NCBI GenBank assembly: GCA_029879555.1
Contig: JAOUQB010000030.1
Location: 1-13,647 of the forward strand
Length of the DNA stretch: 13,647 nucleotides
DNA from: Nitrospirota bacterium
GTDB lineage: Bacteria; Nitrospirota; Nitrospiria; Nitrospirales; UBA8639
Direction of reading: 5' to 3'
Position 1 is the first letter of the stretch; each line of letters starts with the position of its first letter. Below are positions 1-6,218 of the stretch, one piece after another. The notes beneath the pieces are model-generated. The model was not told the DNA's origin. It did no database searches and worked only from the letters and a program-made list of their open reading frames with translations. Both the position numbers and the translations under genes were made by a program.

Positions 1-547
1 ACTTTTTCCGAACCAGTAAAGGAGCAACTGGCGTGCCGACGATTTGGGAATGCGGATGAATGAGGGATGTTCCGGCTCGTTCACCATGATTCTTAAACAA
101 CACAATACTTTTCACCTGAGGATCCTGCTTCAGCGCACAATAGCGGTCATGACAGGCTTGCAACACCAATTCAACATCATTCGTCGCCATACGGGAAAGA
201 CTCTGATTATGTTGAGGCGTTTCAATGATCACTTCATGATGTCCAACGCCTCCCATCTCTCGAAAGAAATGGCCATCTTCCCTTCGATAGGGTTCCACAT
301 TCAGCCCAACGGCGGCATATTTATTCGGAACAACCCTGACACGCCAATCGAGTAGAGAGTCGTGGGGATAGTGAAGAATATCTGGTGGGGTCAGGCTTTC
401 TTGTCCGGGACAAAAGGGGCAGGCCGGATCATGCGTCGGCAATGCAGATTCTGGGAGGGGTTTTTGAAAGTCATCAGGACGCTTGCCTCGATCCGTGGCA
501 ATAATCACCCAATCTTTTGTGGTCGGATCTTGCCGAAGAATAGACAT
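1..547 (-). CDS. galT: Galactose-1-phosphate uridylyltransferase (GalT), N-terminal half, cut by window edge
   Basis: Cytoplasmic enzyme of the Leloir pathway that exchanges UMP between UDP-glucose and galactose-1-phosphate. Only the first 182 residues are in the window; the family is usually about 330-350 residues, so the C-terminal half lies to the left. I translated the minus strand directly: it opens MSILRQDPTTKDWVIIATDR, has a zinc-type CPFC pair (Cys43, Cys46), the VPNKYAAV segment (73-80), GHHEVIIETP (102-111) and the catalytic HPHSQ motif at 164-168, where His166 would be the uridylylated nucleophile, as in E. coli GalT. An in-frame TGA lies four codons upstream of the ATG at 547, which fixes this start, although the ribosome-binding site is weak. 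HPHSQ rather than HPHPQ fits the non-enterobacterial GalT branch. A related nucleotidyl-sugar phosphorylase of the same fold is the main alternative. Confidence 0.9.
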   Translation of the reverse strand, partial: MSILRQDPTTKDWVIIATDRGKRPDDFQKPLPESALPTHDPACPFCPGQESLTPPDILHYPHDSLLDWRVRVVPNKYAAVGLNVEPYRREDGHFFREMGGVGHHEVIIETPQHNQSLSRMATNDVELVLQACHDRYCALKQDPQVKSIVLFKNHGERAGTSLIHPHSQIVGTPVAPLLVRKK

Positions 548-606
548 GAAATTATTCTGTCAACCGAACAACCCACTGAGATCCGCTCCCGAATCCACCC
601 TGCCCT

Positions 607-825
607 TCACAACTGCATTTCAGCCATTCTGGTGGGAGGATAGATTGTGGATGGACAAATTTCACCTTGAGGATCATCGCTAGCCTCGGGGCAATGTTCT
701 ACAGCACAGCCGATTCCCGTGTTGCAAAACGCATCACATGTATCATGGCTAGCTGATCCCCATGAGGGGGTGGATCCAAAAAAATTCTCAATTGAGACCG
801 GGAGGATCTTCGTGATCTTCCCCGG
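607..825 (-). other. Cysteine-rich open frame without a start codon, possible gene remnant
   Basis: Between galT and the hypothetical gene at 788-1180, one minus-strand frame stays open for 72 codons and ends at TGA 607-609. Its first codons overlap the end of the neighbouring gene in another frame. The visible product contains CDAFCNTGIGCAVEHC followed by an ICP motif, that is five cysteines in about 35 residues. There is no ATG, GTG or TTG at a sensible place and no ribosome-binding site. It may be the tail of a lost secreted or metal-binding protein, or chance. I do not recognise a family. Confidence 0.15.
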
Positions 826-1180
826 TTAAGGCTTCAGCCTCTTGTTTTTCTAATTCCTCAAGATCCGAAAGCACAGCATGCAGCAACTGCCGTCGTTGTT
901 GAAAGGCTTTTTGCGGAAGATCCTGGCTTAAGGATTCCTGCGCAGATTCTGGCATATTCACAAGCGCTTCGGCTTCTCCCATCGAGGCCAGAGCGTACGT
1001 TTCCACATATTCATGCGTCTCACCAAATGTTTGTCGCAATAGCTGTTCGGTTTCTTCATCGAACTCGGCCCAATCCTGAGCGTTCACTGGGGCATGACCA
1101 AGTTTTTCAATTTTTTTGAGTTGCGCTTGAAACTGATCAGAATGTTGCAACGGAGAAAATGATGCATTCACGTTCGTCAT
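788..1180 (-). CDS. Hypothetical acidic protein, 130 residues
   Basis: I do not recognise a family. The product is soluble-looking, helical and rich in Glu, Gln and Leu, with no signal peptide, membrane segment or cysteine. A helical middle (about residues 34-75) is followed by a likely coiled-coil stretch, QQRRQLLHAVLSDLEELEKQ, at 94-113, and the tail is very acidic (GEDHEDPP). The frame is open upstream to 1222, but the ATG at 1180 is chosen because it is preceded by a strong AAAGGAG with six bases of spacing. The gene is isolated: nothing on the same strand is close upstream, and galT lies about 240 bp downstream. No function is proposed. Confidence 0.7.
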   Translation of the reverse strand: MTNVNASFSPLQHSDQFQAQLKKIEKLGHAPVNAQDWAEFDEETEQLLRQTFGETHEYVETYALASMGEAEALVNMPESAQESLSQDLPQKAFQQRRQLLHAVLSDLEELEKQEAEALTGEDHEDPPGLN

Positions 1181-1418
1181 GTGAGCTCCTTTCCATTCTT
1201 CTGAAGATAATATGGCAAGCAATTCAGCATCTATCTTTGAAATCCATTTATGTTAATCAGCAAAACTGATGCCCTCTATATCTCATAGGAAAGATATCTT
1301 GGATTTCCTCGCCCGTCATCCAAAACAAGCTTTAGCCAGAACCTATTGGGAGTGTTGAATAATTATAATTTCCAAAGGCATATAGGCCCCCCATCACGTT
1401 GGATATCAGAGGCCTCGG
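1181..1418. other. Intergenic, no gene recognised
   Basis: AT-richer stretch upstream of the hypothetical gene. Apart from the ribosome-binding site at its left edge, the only structure I see is a perfect 10-bp palindrome AAGATATCTT at 1291-1300, which could be an operator or chance. The promoter of the minus-strand gene should lie here, but no convincing -35/-10 pair stands out. Confidence 0.5.
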
Positions 1419-1536
1419 GGCGGTTCAAAAAAGTTCGTCCAGCAAGGCCACAGCCATTTTTGCGCGCAGAGCGTACTTCCAGTACGTGAGCACGGGAAAA
1501 TGGCGAGAACGCCGCTGGCGGCTTTTTTCAACAGCC
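1419..1536. repeat. MITE-like nested palindromic element, 118 bp
   Basis: Ends are imperfect terminal inverted repeats: GGCGGTTCAAAAAAG at 1419-1433 and its near reverse complement CTTTTTTCAACAGCC at 1522-1536 (13 of 15 match). Inside are nested palindromes: GCCATTTT pairing with AAAATGGC, a perfect CGTACT-TCC-AGTACG arm, and GCCGC-TG-GCGGC followed by T6. No coding capacity. The layout resembles small non-autonomous elements scattered in many environmental genomes; from memory, similar GTTCGTCCAGCAAGGCC...TTTTTCAACAGCC sequences recur in Nitrospira. A copy-number search would settle it. Confidence 0.6.
1511..1528 (+). terminator. Rho-independent-type hairpin inside the MITE-like element
   Basis: GCCGCTGGCGGC forms a perfect 5-bp GC stem with a 2-base apex (in practice a 4-bp stem and a 4-base loop) followed directly by six Ts on the plus strand. 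No plus-strand gene reads into it, so it is probably part of the repeat rather than the end of a local transcript. Confidence 0.4.
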
Positions 1537-1550
1537 CCCTATTCATTTTC

Positions 1551-1660
1551 TGGCATACCCGCTGTGGTATAGAGATTACCCCCTGCAGCTATTGGCCGGG
1601 ACAAGTATCCATCGTTGAGTTGACTAATTTTGGATTCCCGTTTCCGCGGGAATGGCAAAA
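1551..1660. repeat. REP-like repeat, degenerate copy (R1)
   Basis: Aligns over its length with the repeat at 5010-5164: a GGCATACCCG start (for GTCATCCCCG), the CCCCTGCAGCTATTGGC core, then GTATCCATC, and finally GGATTCCCGTTTCCGCGGGAATGG. It is the most diverged of the copies; the inner inverted pair is partly lost, but the terminal ATTCCCG-TTTC-CGCGGGAAT hairpin is intact. Confidence 0.55.
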
Positions 1661-1947
1661 CAGCAAATCTGATGGACAGGCCACACTAAAATAATGACAG
1701 CCTCTCGACAATCCGAAGGTCCTACCCTTCATTATTTCCTCCCCAGGGAAATCTCTGTCGTTTTACTCTACACCCCTCCAGGCTAGGAATGGAGCCATTT
1801 TCCGCATCTTCCCTATCGGAATTTTTCATCTTTTCCAAGAAAATCCCATGAAAGCAAGAGCATGCGAGCACGCCACCTTCATGGCATAACTTTCGCTACA
1901 CTTTTCCTTATCGAAGAACATTGTCGGGGATGAAGAAAGAGGGTGCG
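1661..1947. other. Intergenic, nothing recognised apart from a presumed promoter region
   Basis: Leader region of the plus-strand SpoIIAA-like gene. No repeat, RNA gene or convincing promoter hexamers were found. A CTAGGAAT half-site lies near 1783, but it lacks the second arm seen at the four shared operators of this window. Confidence 0.4.
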
Positions 1948-2313
1948 ATGTATCACGTCTTGAGTGAAAGTGAAAATGGGAATGTCGGAATCAAGATTCA
2001 ACGGAAATTGACCCAGGATGATTATAGATTATTAATATCCTACATAGACCGACTCAAACAAGAAGTCGGGCCGATCAGATTGCTGTGGGATATGACTGAA
2101 TGTGAAGGGCTGAATAGTCAAGGATTATGGGAAGAATTAACGAAACAACTTCACCAATTTCATGAGATTCCACAAGTCGCCGTCGTGGGCGAGCGCCACT
2201 GGATGGATTGTGGCACGAAAGTCTTTCATCCTTTACTCAAGACCTCGGTGAAGTATTTCACACCCGATCAACTGGATACGGCATGGAGGTGGGTAAAGGG
2301 GGAAGACATATGA
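1948..2313 (+). CDS. SpoIIAA-like (STAS-fold) protein, 121 residues
   Basis: Matches the pattern of the SpoIIAA-like family (PF11964): an N-terminal strand with a gene-specific start, then GIKIQRKLTQDDYRLLISYI, the core strand IRLLWDMTECEGLN, an amphipathic helix (GLWEELTKQLHQFH), the strand QVAVVGERHWMD and the closing VKYFTPDQLDTAWRWVKG. Length is typical for the family. These proteins have the STAS fold of anti-sigma-factor antagonists but mostly unknown partners; no conserved phosphorylatable serine can be asserted here. The frame is open from a TTG at 1921 and has an ATG at 1930, but ATG 1948 has the better AGAGG ribosome-binding site and fits family starts. It is the first plus-strand gene of a short block, 159 bp ahead of the nucleotidyltransferase, which has its own promoter. 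Confidence 0.8.
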   Translation: MYHVLSESENGNVGIKIQRKLTQDDYRLLISYIDRLKQEVGPIRLLWDMTECEGLNSQGLWEELTKQLHQFHEIPQVAVVGERHWMDCGTKVFHPLLKTSVKYFTPDQLDTAWRWVKGEDI

Positions 2314-2369
2314 ACAATCAACCACTCCAACCTTTCAACACCACTCCCTGGGAATTTTTTCCTGGGTAG

Positions 2370-2412
2370 CTAGGGAAATTCCTAGTTACGATTTTCTCAC
2401 GAATACCATATA
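2370..2412 (+). promoter_or_regulatory. Shared operator plus -10 element (site A), upstream of the nucleotidyltransferase gene
   Basis: CTAGGGAAATTCCTAG (2370-2385) followed by TT, exactly 19 nt, then CATATA (2407-2412). The same arrangement, with identical spacing, occurs at three other places in this window. A start point near 2419 would put the palindrome centre at about -41.5, the position of class II activators overlapping -35. Just upstream, CCTGGG occurs twice (2361-2366 and near 2347), perhaps as extra half-sites. The binding protein is inferred, not known. Confidence 0.6.
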
Positions 2413-2472
2413 CCGTCTGTTTATGAGCGCTCATCCCCCCTTTGATATCTGATCTAGGGAAAGGAACAGTGT

Positions 2473-3453
2473 ATGATGAAACCCTCTCAATCCAAAAGCG
2501 TGTGGTCCGTTATTCTTGCGGGAGGTGAAGGAGAACGAACGCGTCCCTTTATTCAACAATGGTTGGGGTGTTCTCAACCAAAACAATATTGTACGTTTGT
2601 CGGAAATCGATCCATGCTTCAACACACGTTAGACCGAGCCGATCGAGTGGGTATGCCGCATCACAAAGTCACCGTGATCGCGGAGCACCATCAGCCCTAT
2701 GCCCGCGAGACTTTCAATGAAAACCACCAGGGACACGTGGTGATTCAGCCTCAGAATTGCGGTACCGCTGCCGGAATTTTCCTTCCCCTCACCTATGTGC
2801 GGGCCAAAGATCCCAAGGCCACAGTGGTGATTTACCCCTCAGATCATTTTGTGTTTCCTGAAGATCGATTTGCAGAGACCGTTCGCCGAGCCACACGTGC
2901 CATTGATGTCCTTCAAGATCGCATCCTCCTCCTAGGTGTGCGTCCGACCCATCTGGAATTAGACTATGGGTGGATGAACGTCGGTGCTATCCTGGGAAGG
3001 CAGGGCAATTCCTGCCTTCGACAAGTCCAGTCATTTATGGAAAAACCTAGCCCACTCGAAGCCTTACAAGCCATGTCGAATGGCGGGCTGTGGAATACCT
3101 TAGTGATGGTGGCGAAAATCGAGACGCTGTGGTCCTTGGGATGGCAATGCCTCCCGGCTATCATGGAACGGTTTGAACGATTCGAAAAAACCATTGGTAC
3201 CGTTCAAGAAAGTCAAACGCTTTATCAGTTGTATCAAGACATGCCTCGTATGAATTTCTCGTCCGACCTCCTCCAACACGTGCCCGAACGCCTCGGCGTC
3301 ATTGAATTGGAAGAGGTACTCTGGAGCGATTGGGGAAGGCCCGAACGGATAAAAGAGACGTTGGACATTTTGGGGAAAAAGCCGGCATTCCCTTCGGAAA
3401 TACTGACAACCCCAGCTGTCGTTACCACTTCATCTTTGGAGGTGATGTCATGA
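2473..3453 (+). CDS. Mannose-1-phosphate guanylyltransferase-like nucleotidyltransferase
   Basis: Predicted cytoplasmic sugar-phosphate nucleotidyltransferase, most likely making GDP-mannose from GTP and mannose-1-phosphate for exopolysaccharide or LPS. Seen: the nucleotide-binding loop LAGGEGERTRPF (15-26), PKQYC (36-40, as in ManC PKQ), NCGTAAGIFLP (95-105), the metal-binding YPSDHF (121-126), FMEKP (188-192), GGLWNT (204-209, for the usual GxxWNxG) and WSDWGRPERI (294-303). At 326 residues it has the catalytic domain only and no C-terminal isomerase domain of bifunctional ManC. Start ATG 2473 has AAAGGA upstream. It overlaps the next gene by four bases (ATGA). Expression is probably controlled by site A. 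The loop has RTRPF where most family members have RLxPL, so substrate specificity is not certain. Confidence 0.8.
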   Translation: MMKPSQSKSVWSVILAGGEGERTRPFIQQWLGCSQPKQYCTFVGNRSMLQHTLDRADRVGMPHHKVTVIAEHHQPYARETFNENHQGHVVIQPQNCGTAAGIFLPLTYVRAKDPKATVVIYPSDHFVFPEDRFAETVRRATRAIDVLQDRILLLGVRPTHLELDYGWMNVGAILGRQGNSCLRQVQSFMEKPSPLEALQAMSNGGLWNTLVMVAKIETLWSLGWQCLPAIMERFERFEKTIGTVQESQTLYQLYQDMPRMNFSSDLLQHVPERLGVIELEEVLWSDWGRPERIKETLDILGKKPAFPSEILTTPAVVTTSSLEVMS

Positions 3454-3779
3454 GAGAATCTGTTGCATCGGCCCACGATCAGAAAGAACCAAAGCGCCAA
3501 GCTCCCGTAGGCCGCCAGGACAAGATGGTCTTAAACAAAAAGGAAAACAACAAGTCAACTAAAAAAGCCGGTCGGCCAAAAATGCCAAAAGCCCCAAGTA
3601 TGACCATCTCAGATCCGGTGTGGCGGGATAACCTGTCGACAAACGACACCGTGGATCCACGCATTGCAGAACGAGCCTATGAATTGTGGCAGCACCGAGG
3701 AGGTCATCACGGGCAGGATCTGGAGGATTGGCTGGCCGCTGAACGCGAGGTACTGTCCGAAGAAGAATGCTCTTCTTGA
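3450..3779 (+). CDS. DUF2934 family protein, 109 residues
   Basis: The C-terminal part, RIAERAYELWQHRGGHHGQD followed by LEDWLAAEREVL (about 71-102), is the signature of DUF2934 (PF11154), a small domain of unknown function. The N-terminal 65 residues are lysine-rich and probably disordered, with a GRP core in KKAGRPKMPK (38-47) that resembles an AT-hook, which could suggest DNA contact (inference). The frame is open from further upstream, but ATG 3450 is chosen because it is preceded by GGAGGTGA with good spacing and overlaps the TGA of the nucleotidyltransferase gene (ATGA), so the two are translationally coupled. No signal peptide or membrane segment. Confidence 0.75.
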   Translation: MRESVASAHDQKEPKRQAPVGRQDKMVLNKKENNKSTKKAGRPKMPKAPSMTISDPVWRDNLSTNDTVDPRIAERAYELWQHRGGHHGQDLEDWLAAEREVLSEEECSS

Positions 3780-3851
3780 TGGAAGAGAAACTCACCTTTC
3801 AACTTCCTCTTTCCTCCTCATGTGAGATCTAGCAGCGATTCATCTTCTTAT

Positions 3852-3959
3852 CGTCATCCCTGCCATCACAGAGTTTGCCCCCCTGCAAACATGGGCAGGA
3901 ACGAGAAGTCATTGGACAAGCTAGAATAGATTCCCGATTAAAAATGTCGGGAATGACAG
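3852..3959. repeat. REP-like repeat (R2)
   Basis: Begins GTCATCCCTGCC and ends with the hairpin ATTCCCGATTAAAAATGTCGGGAAT followed by GACAG. The middle, TTTGCCCCCCTGCAAACATGGGCAGG, corresponds to TTGCCCCTGCGGCTATTGGCAGG of the copy at 5010-5164. It lies between the convergent DUF2934 gene and the CxxC pseudogene, so it may also end transcription from both sides. Confidence 0.6.
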
Positions 3960-4023
3960 AGGAAGGCCCGGAAATTCAGGTTGGGAAAATGCTGAAAGGG
4001 GAGGACGAAAAGATGCTGAAACT

Positions 4024-4238
4024 CTAAAATAATGAATGAGGGAGTCCTGCCCCTACCCCCAAAACTTTTATGGGATCGGGGATCACGGCACCGCATTCCC
4101 GACACACCAGATTTCCAGATGGTTTAGCTTTTTCATTGTAATGATAATCTACCTTCGCTGATGCACCAAACCCTTCGCCTTTGTCGGTGTGGATGTGCCG
4201 TTCATTCCATTGACGCGTCCGGCCTTGTTTGCATTCAT
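4024..4238 (-). pseudogene. Frameshifted paralogue of the small CxxC protein (copy 1)
   Basis: Starts ATG AAT GCA at 4238 and reads MNANKAGRVNGMNGTSTPTK..., parallel to the intact copy at 5296-5481 (MNADKTGRVNKINGTSTRTK). Near 4152-4160 one base is missing relative to the intact copy (GCGAAGGTAGATT against GCGTATGATGGATT), giving a premature TAG in frame. After the shift the homologous sequence resumes: YHYNEKAKPSGNLVCRECG, then AVIPDP, and runs to a stop at 4024-4026. It lies 13 bp downstream of the receiver gene at 4252-4758, as expected of the second gene of that operon. A sequencing error is the alternative to a true loss. Confidence 0.7.
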
Positions 4239-4251
4239 AGATATGCTTTCT

Positions 4252-4758
4252 TCAAGATTCTTCCCCAATTAAAGAAGTGCCTTCCACGTCTTGATTTGCA
4301 AAAATCGTCGTGCACACATTTCGGAGAAAAGATAGGGAAAACGGCTTACTCATAAAACCTTGCGCACCTTCCCTTTGGGACAGGTCCGGCTTCTTCACCC
4401 CACCGGACATCATCACTACCGGTATCGGATTCCCCAACCACCGTAACTCATCCAGCATCGTCAGTCCATCCATCACCGGCATATCCATATCCAGCAGAAT
4501 GCCATCGACCTTGTGTATGGCTAAGACATCCAAGCCTTCACGCCCATTTTTCGCCAGAAACACATCAAAACCCCAGAGGTCAAGGGCGTCGTGGAGCATC
4601 TCTAATACCGACGGATCATCATCCACAACAAGTATGGTGGGTAACAGTGTTTTCATCACCACATCGTTCAACTGCCGTTGCGGATTACTCTTAAGCGTCA
4701 AATCATCCGCATAGCCTCGCGGAATGGGCCGCTTGAAAATTGAAGACAGCTGAATCAT
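4252..4758 (-). CDS. CheY-like receiver-only response regulator (copy 1)
   Basis: A single receiver (REC) domain with no output domain, 168 residues. After about 38 residues of leader comes TILVVDDDPSVLEML with the acidic pocket at 46-48, the phosphoacceptor Asp90 in GILLDMDMPVMDG, the Ser of MMSGG (118) and the conserved Lys138 in SKPF. It should take phosphate from a histidine kinase and signal by protein contact; partner unknown, though the five-PAS kinase nearby is a candidate. The ATG at 4758 has AAGGAGG seven bases upstream. It is followed 13 bp later by the CxxC pseudogene and preceded by shared operator B. Clearly paralogous to the receiver at 5545-6081 (same DELRWLG, KPFSL and DGILLDM segments), part of a duplicated module. 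Confidence 0.88.
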   Translation of the reverse strand: MIQLSSIFKRPIPRGYADDLTLKSNPQRQLNDVVMKTLLPTILVVDDDPSVLEMLHDALDLWGFDVFLAKNGREGLDVLAIHKVDGILLDMDMPVMDGLTMLDELRWLGNPIPVVMMSGGVKKPDLSQREGAQGFMSKPFSLSFLRNVCTTIFANQDVEGTSLIGEES

Positions 4759-4832
4759 GTGTCGCCTCCTTGCTGAATCCCTTGCATCAATTCAAAATTT
4801 GATTGATGGATGAAGGGGGAGCATGCCCCTAG

Positions 4833-4875
4833 AATATGAAATTGTGAGCAATAGGTGAACTAGAGAAATCCCTAG
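4833..4875 (-). promoter_or_regulatory. Shared operator plus -10 element (site B), upstream of receiver copy 1
   Basis: Read on the minus strand: CTAGGGATTTCTCTAG (4875-4860), TT, exactly 19 nt, then CATATT (4838-4833). Same geometry as sites A, C and D. The start codon is 74 bp further on. A CTAGGGG half-site directly follows the -10 element. Confidence 0.6.
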
Positions 4876-4898
4876 TTTTTTCTTAAAAAGCTCCTCAG

Positions 4899-4997
4899 TC
4901 AGGAAGATGCGGCAACAGGGAGGGAAGCGGGTTCAACCAGACAACGTGAAAGAGACCACCTGGCGAAATAGGCATTCCCGGAGGTTGTGGGGGAGAT
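4899..4997 (-). pseudogene. 3' remnant of a NarL/LuxR-type response regulator gene
   Basis: The last 25 codons read GNAYFARWSLSRCLVEPASLPVAASS and align without gaps to the end of the regulator at 6219-6887 (SNADLTKFALSHGLVEPASS...), in the same frame and ending at almost the same place. The shared GGTTCAACCAG block is identical in DNA. Homology fades at about 4997, and the REP-like repeat starts at 5010, so the 5' part of the gene has been lost at or near that repeat. It sits just upstream of operator B, as the intact regulator does relative to operator C. Confidence 0.65.
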
Positions 4998-5009
4998 CCC
5001 TTCTATTTT

Positions 5010-5164
5010 GTCATCCCCGCGGTTAGTGAGCTTGCCCCTGCGGCTATTGGCAGGGGCGGGGATCCATCTGAAGAAAATGGCCCTGGATTCCCGCCTCCGT
5101 GCCTGCGCGTCGAACCGCTTCATTGCGTAGACATGGGAATGTCAAAAATGGACGGGAATGACAG
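5010..5164. repeat. REP-like repeat (R3)
   Basis: GTCATCCCCGCGGTTAG..., an inner inverted pair GCCCCTGC/GCAGGGGC (TTGCCCCTGCGGC and TTGGCAGGGGCGG), then GATCCATC, CTGGATTCCCGCCTCCG and a GGGAATGACAG end. Closely matches the reverse complement of the repeat at 7875-7976 over about 90 bp. An extra segment near 5100-5135 (GTGCCTGCGCGTCGAACCGC) lengthens this copy. It abuts the truncated regulator remnant. Confidence 0.7.
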
Positions 5165-5295
5165 AGAGCGGCGAGAATGAAAGAACATAGTGGGAGAAGA
5201 TCAAAAAGAGACAGAGCGAGAATGGAAAAGAGAAAAAGAAAAATGTTCTGGAATTGTCAAATATTTTGTTGACTCGCGACCCTATCCTAGAAATT
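5165..5295. other. Purine-rich intergenic stretch
   Basis: The plus strand from about 5180 to 5255 is strikingly purine-rich (AAAAAGAGACAGAGCGAG type). It lies downstream of the intact CxxC gene and upstream of repeat R3. I see no gene, RNA or terminator hairpin in it. Confidence 0.4.
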
Positions 5296-5481
5296 TTACA
5301 GGAGAATTTTCACCGGATCAGGAATCACGGCGCCGCACTCCCGACACACCACATTTCCAGTGGATTGACCTTTTTCATTGTAATGAGAATCCATCATACG
5401 CTGATGCACACAACCATTCGCCTTTGTCCGTGTAGATGTTCCGTTTATTTTATTGACGCGTCCGGTCTTATCCGCATTCAT
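5296..5481 (-). CDS. Small CxxC (zinc-ribbon-like) protein, 61 residues (intact copy 2)
   Basis: Small basic, hydrophilic protein: MNADKTGRVNKINGTSTRTK, a central VHQRMMDSHYNEKGQSTGN and a C-terminal VCRECGAVIPDP with one CxxC pair (Cys44 and Cys47, counting from this start). The single CxxC-GAV knuckle resembles half of a zinc ribbon, so it may bind metal as a dimer or with the nearby histidines (inference); I cannot name the family with certainty. The frame is open up to 5532, but ATG 5481 is chosen because AAGGAG lies eight bases upstream and because the same ATG-AAT is the start of the paralogous copy at 4024-4238. It follows the receiver gene 5545-6081 by about 63 bp and is probably co-transcribed from promoter C. 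Confidence 0.65.
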   Translation of the reverse strand: MNADKTGRVNKINGTSTRTKANGCVHQRMMDSHYNEKGQSTGNVVCRECGAVIPDPVKILL

Positions 5482-5544
5482 AGACATTGCTCCTTCAACG
5501 TTTATTGTTACCTCGTGGTGAACCATTTCCATCCCCCCGGTTAT

Positions 5545-6081
5545 TTACCCACCGTTGTTGGGGCTCGCGAACGAAGCCACAGCCGAATGAGCATCTGAAT
5601 GGGCATCATGTGCAGGACGATGAAAGACCCTGGCGCAAATTTTTCGGAGAGAGGGCAGCGAAAACGGCTTAATCGCAAAGGCTTGTGCGCCTTCCTTCAC
5701 AATTCGTCGGAGAGTCGAGACATCCTCACCGGACATGACCACAACGGGTGTCTGATACCCTAACCACCGCAACTCATCCAACATCGTCTGTCCGCCCATC
5801 ACAGGCATGTTCATATCAAGCAAAATGCCATCGACTTTTTGTTTGCGTAAGGCATCCAAACCTTCTTGCCCATTTGACGCCAGAACCACGTCATAGCCCC
5901 AGTTGGTGAGGGCATCCCTGAGCATCTCGGCAACAGACGGATCATCATCCACAATAAGGATAGTAGGTGACAGCGCCCTGACTGCTGAATTATCAGGAGA
6001 CCAGCGTTTTGTTCCCCTTTCTGGCTTCAGGAGATGGTTTAAAGACGTCGCCCCTTTGGAAGATGAAGATCGATGACTCAT
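5545..6081 (-). CDS. CheY-like receiver-only response regulator (copy 2)
   Basis: A single REC domain of 178 residues with a 38-residue Ser/Lys-rich leader. Acidic pocket in ILIVDDDPSV (45-47), phosphoacceptor Asp89 in GILLDMNMPVMGG, Ser117 in MSGED, Lys138 in IKPF. The tail after residue 152 is histidine-rich (HRPAHDAHSDAHS) and absent from copy 1. The frame is open to 6225, but the ATG at 6081 has GGAGGGAGG just upstream, and promoter C lies inside the longer frame, so the short start is right. It is followed by the intact CxxC gene. There is no output domain, so it would act by protein contact or in a phosphorelay with the kinase further along the strand (inference). Confidence 0.88.
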   Translation of the reverse strand: MSHRSSSSKGATSLNHLLKPERGTKRWSPDNSAVRALSPTILIVDDDPSVAEMLRDALTNWGYDVVLASNGQEGLDALRKQKVDGILLDMNMPVMGGQTMLDELRWLGYQTPVVVMSGEDVSTLRRIVKEGAQAFAIKPFSLPSLRKICARVFHRPAHDAHSDAHSAVASFASPNNGG

Positions 6082-6151
6082 GATTGCCTCCCTCCTGCAT
6101 ACCCTTGAATTAATCAATTGATTACCTAACTTCCTTGGGAGAATGCTTGAG

Positions 6152-6194
6152 GGTACGAAACAAGGAGGAGAAAGATAACTAGGAAAATCCCTAG
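6152..6194 (-). promoter_or_regulatory. Shared operator plus -10 element (site C), upstream of receiver copy 2
   Basis: Read on the minus strand: CTAGGGATTTTCCTAG (6194-6179), TT, exactly 19 nt, then CGTACC (6157-6152), a weaker -10-like hexamer. The start codon at 6081 is 70 bp downstream. The palindrome is one base different from site B in the left half and spacer. Confidence 0.6.
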
Positions 6195-6218
6195 TTTTTG
6201 CTAAAAACCCCAGCTCAA

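Noticed and set aside
757..785. Hairpin GATCCCC-ATGA-GGGG followed by a run of seven As as a terminator
   Set aside because: The T-run lies on the wrong (5') side for the minus-strand gene and the run is A on the plus strand, so it does not fit a rho-independent terminator in either direction.
1500..1694. 64-codon plus-strand open frame
   Set aside because: Lies across the MITE-like element and repeat R1, with no ribosome-binding site and a low-complexity product.
4829..4838. CTAGGGG next to the -10 element of site B as a fifth full operator
   Set aside because: It has only one arm and no matching second half at the right distance.
4899..5123. 74-codon minus-strand open frame taken as a gene
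   Set aside because: Its first two thirds run through repeat R3; only the last ~25 codons are homologous to a regulator C terminus, so it is reported as a remnant.
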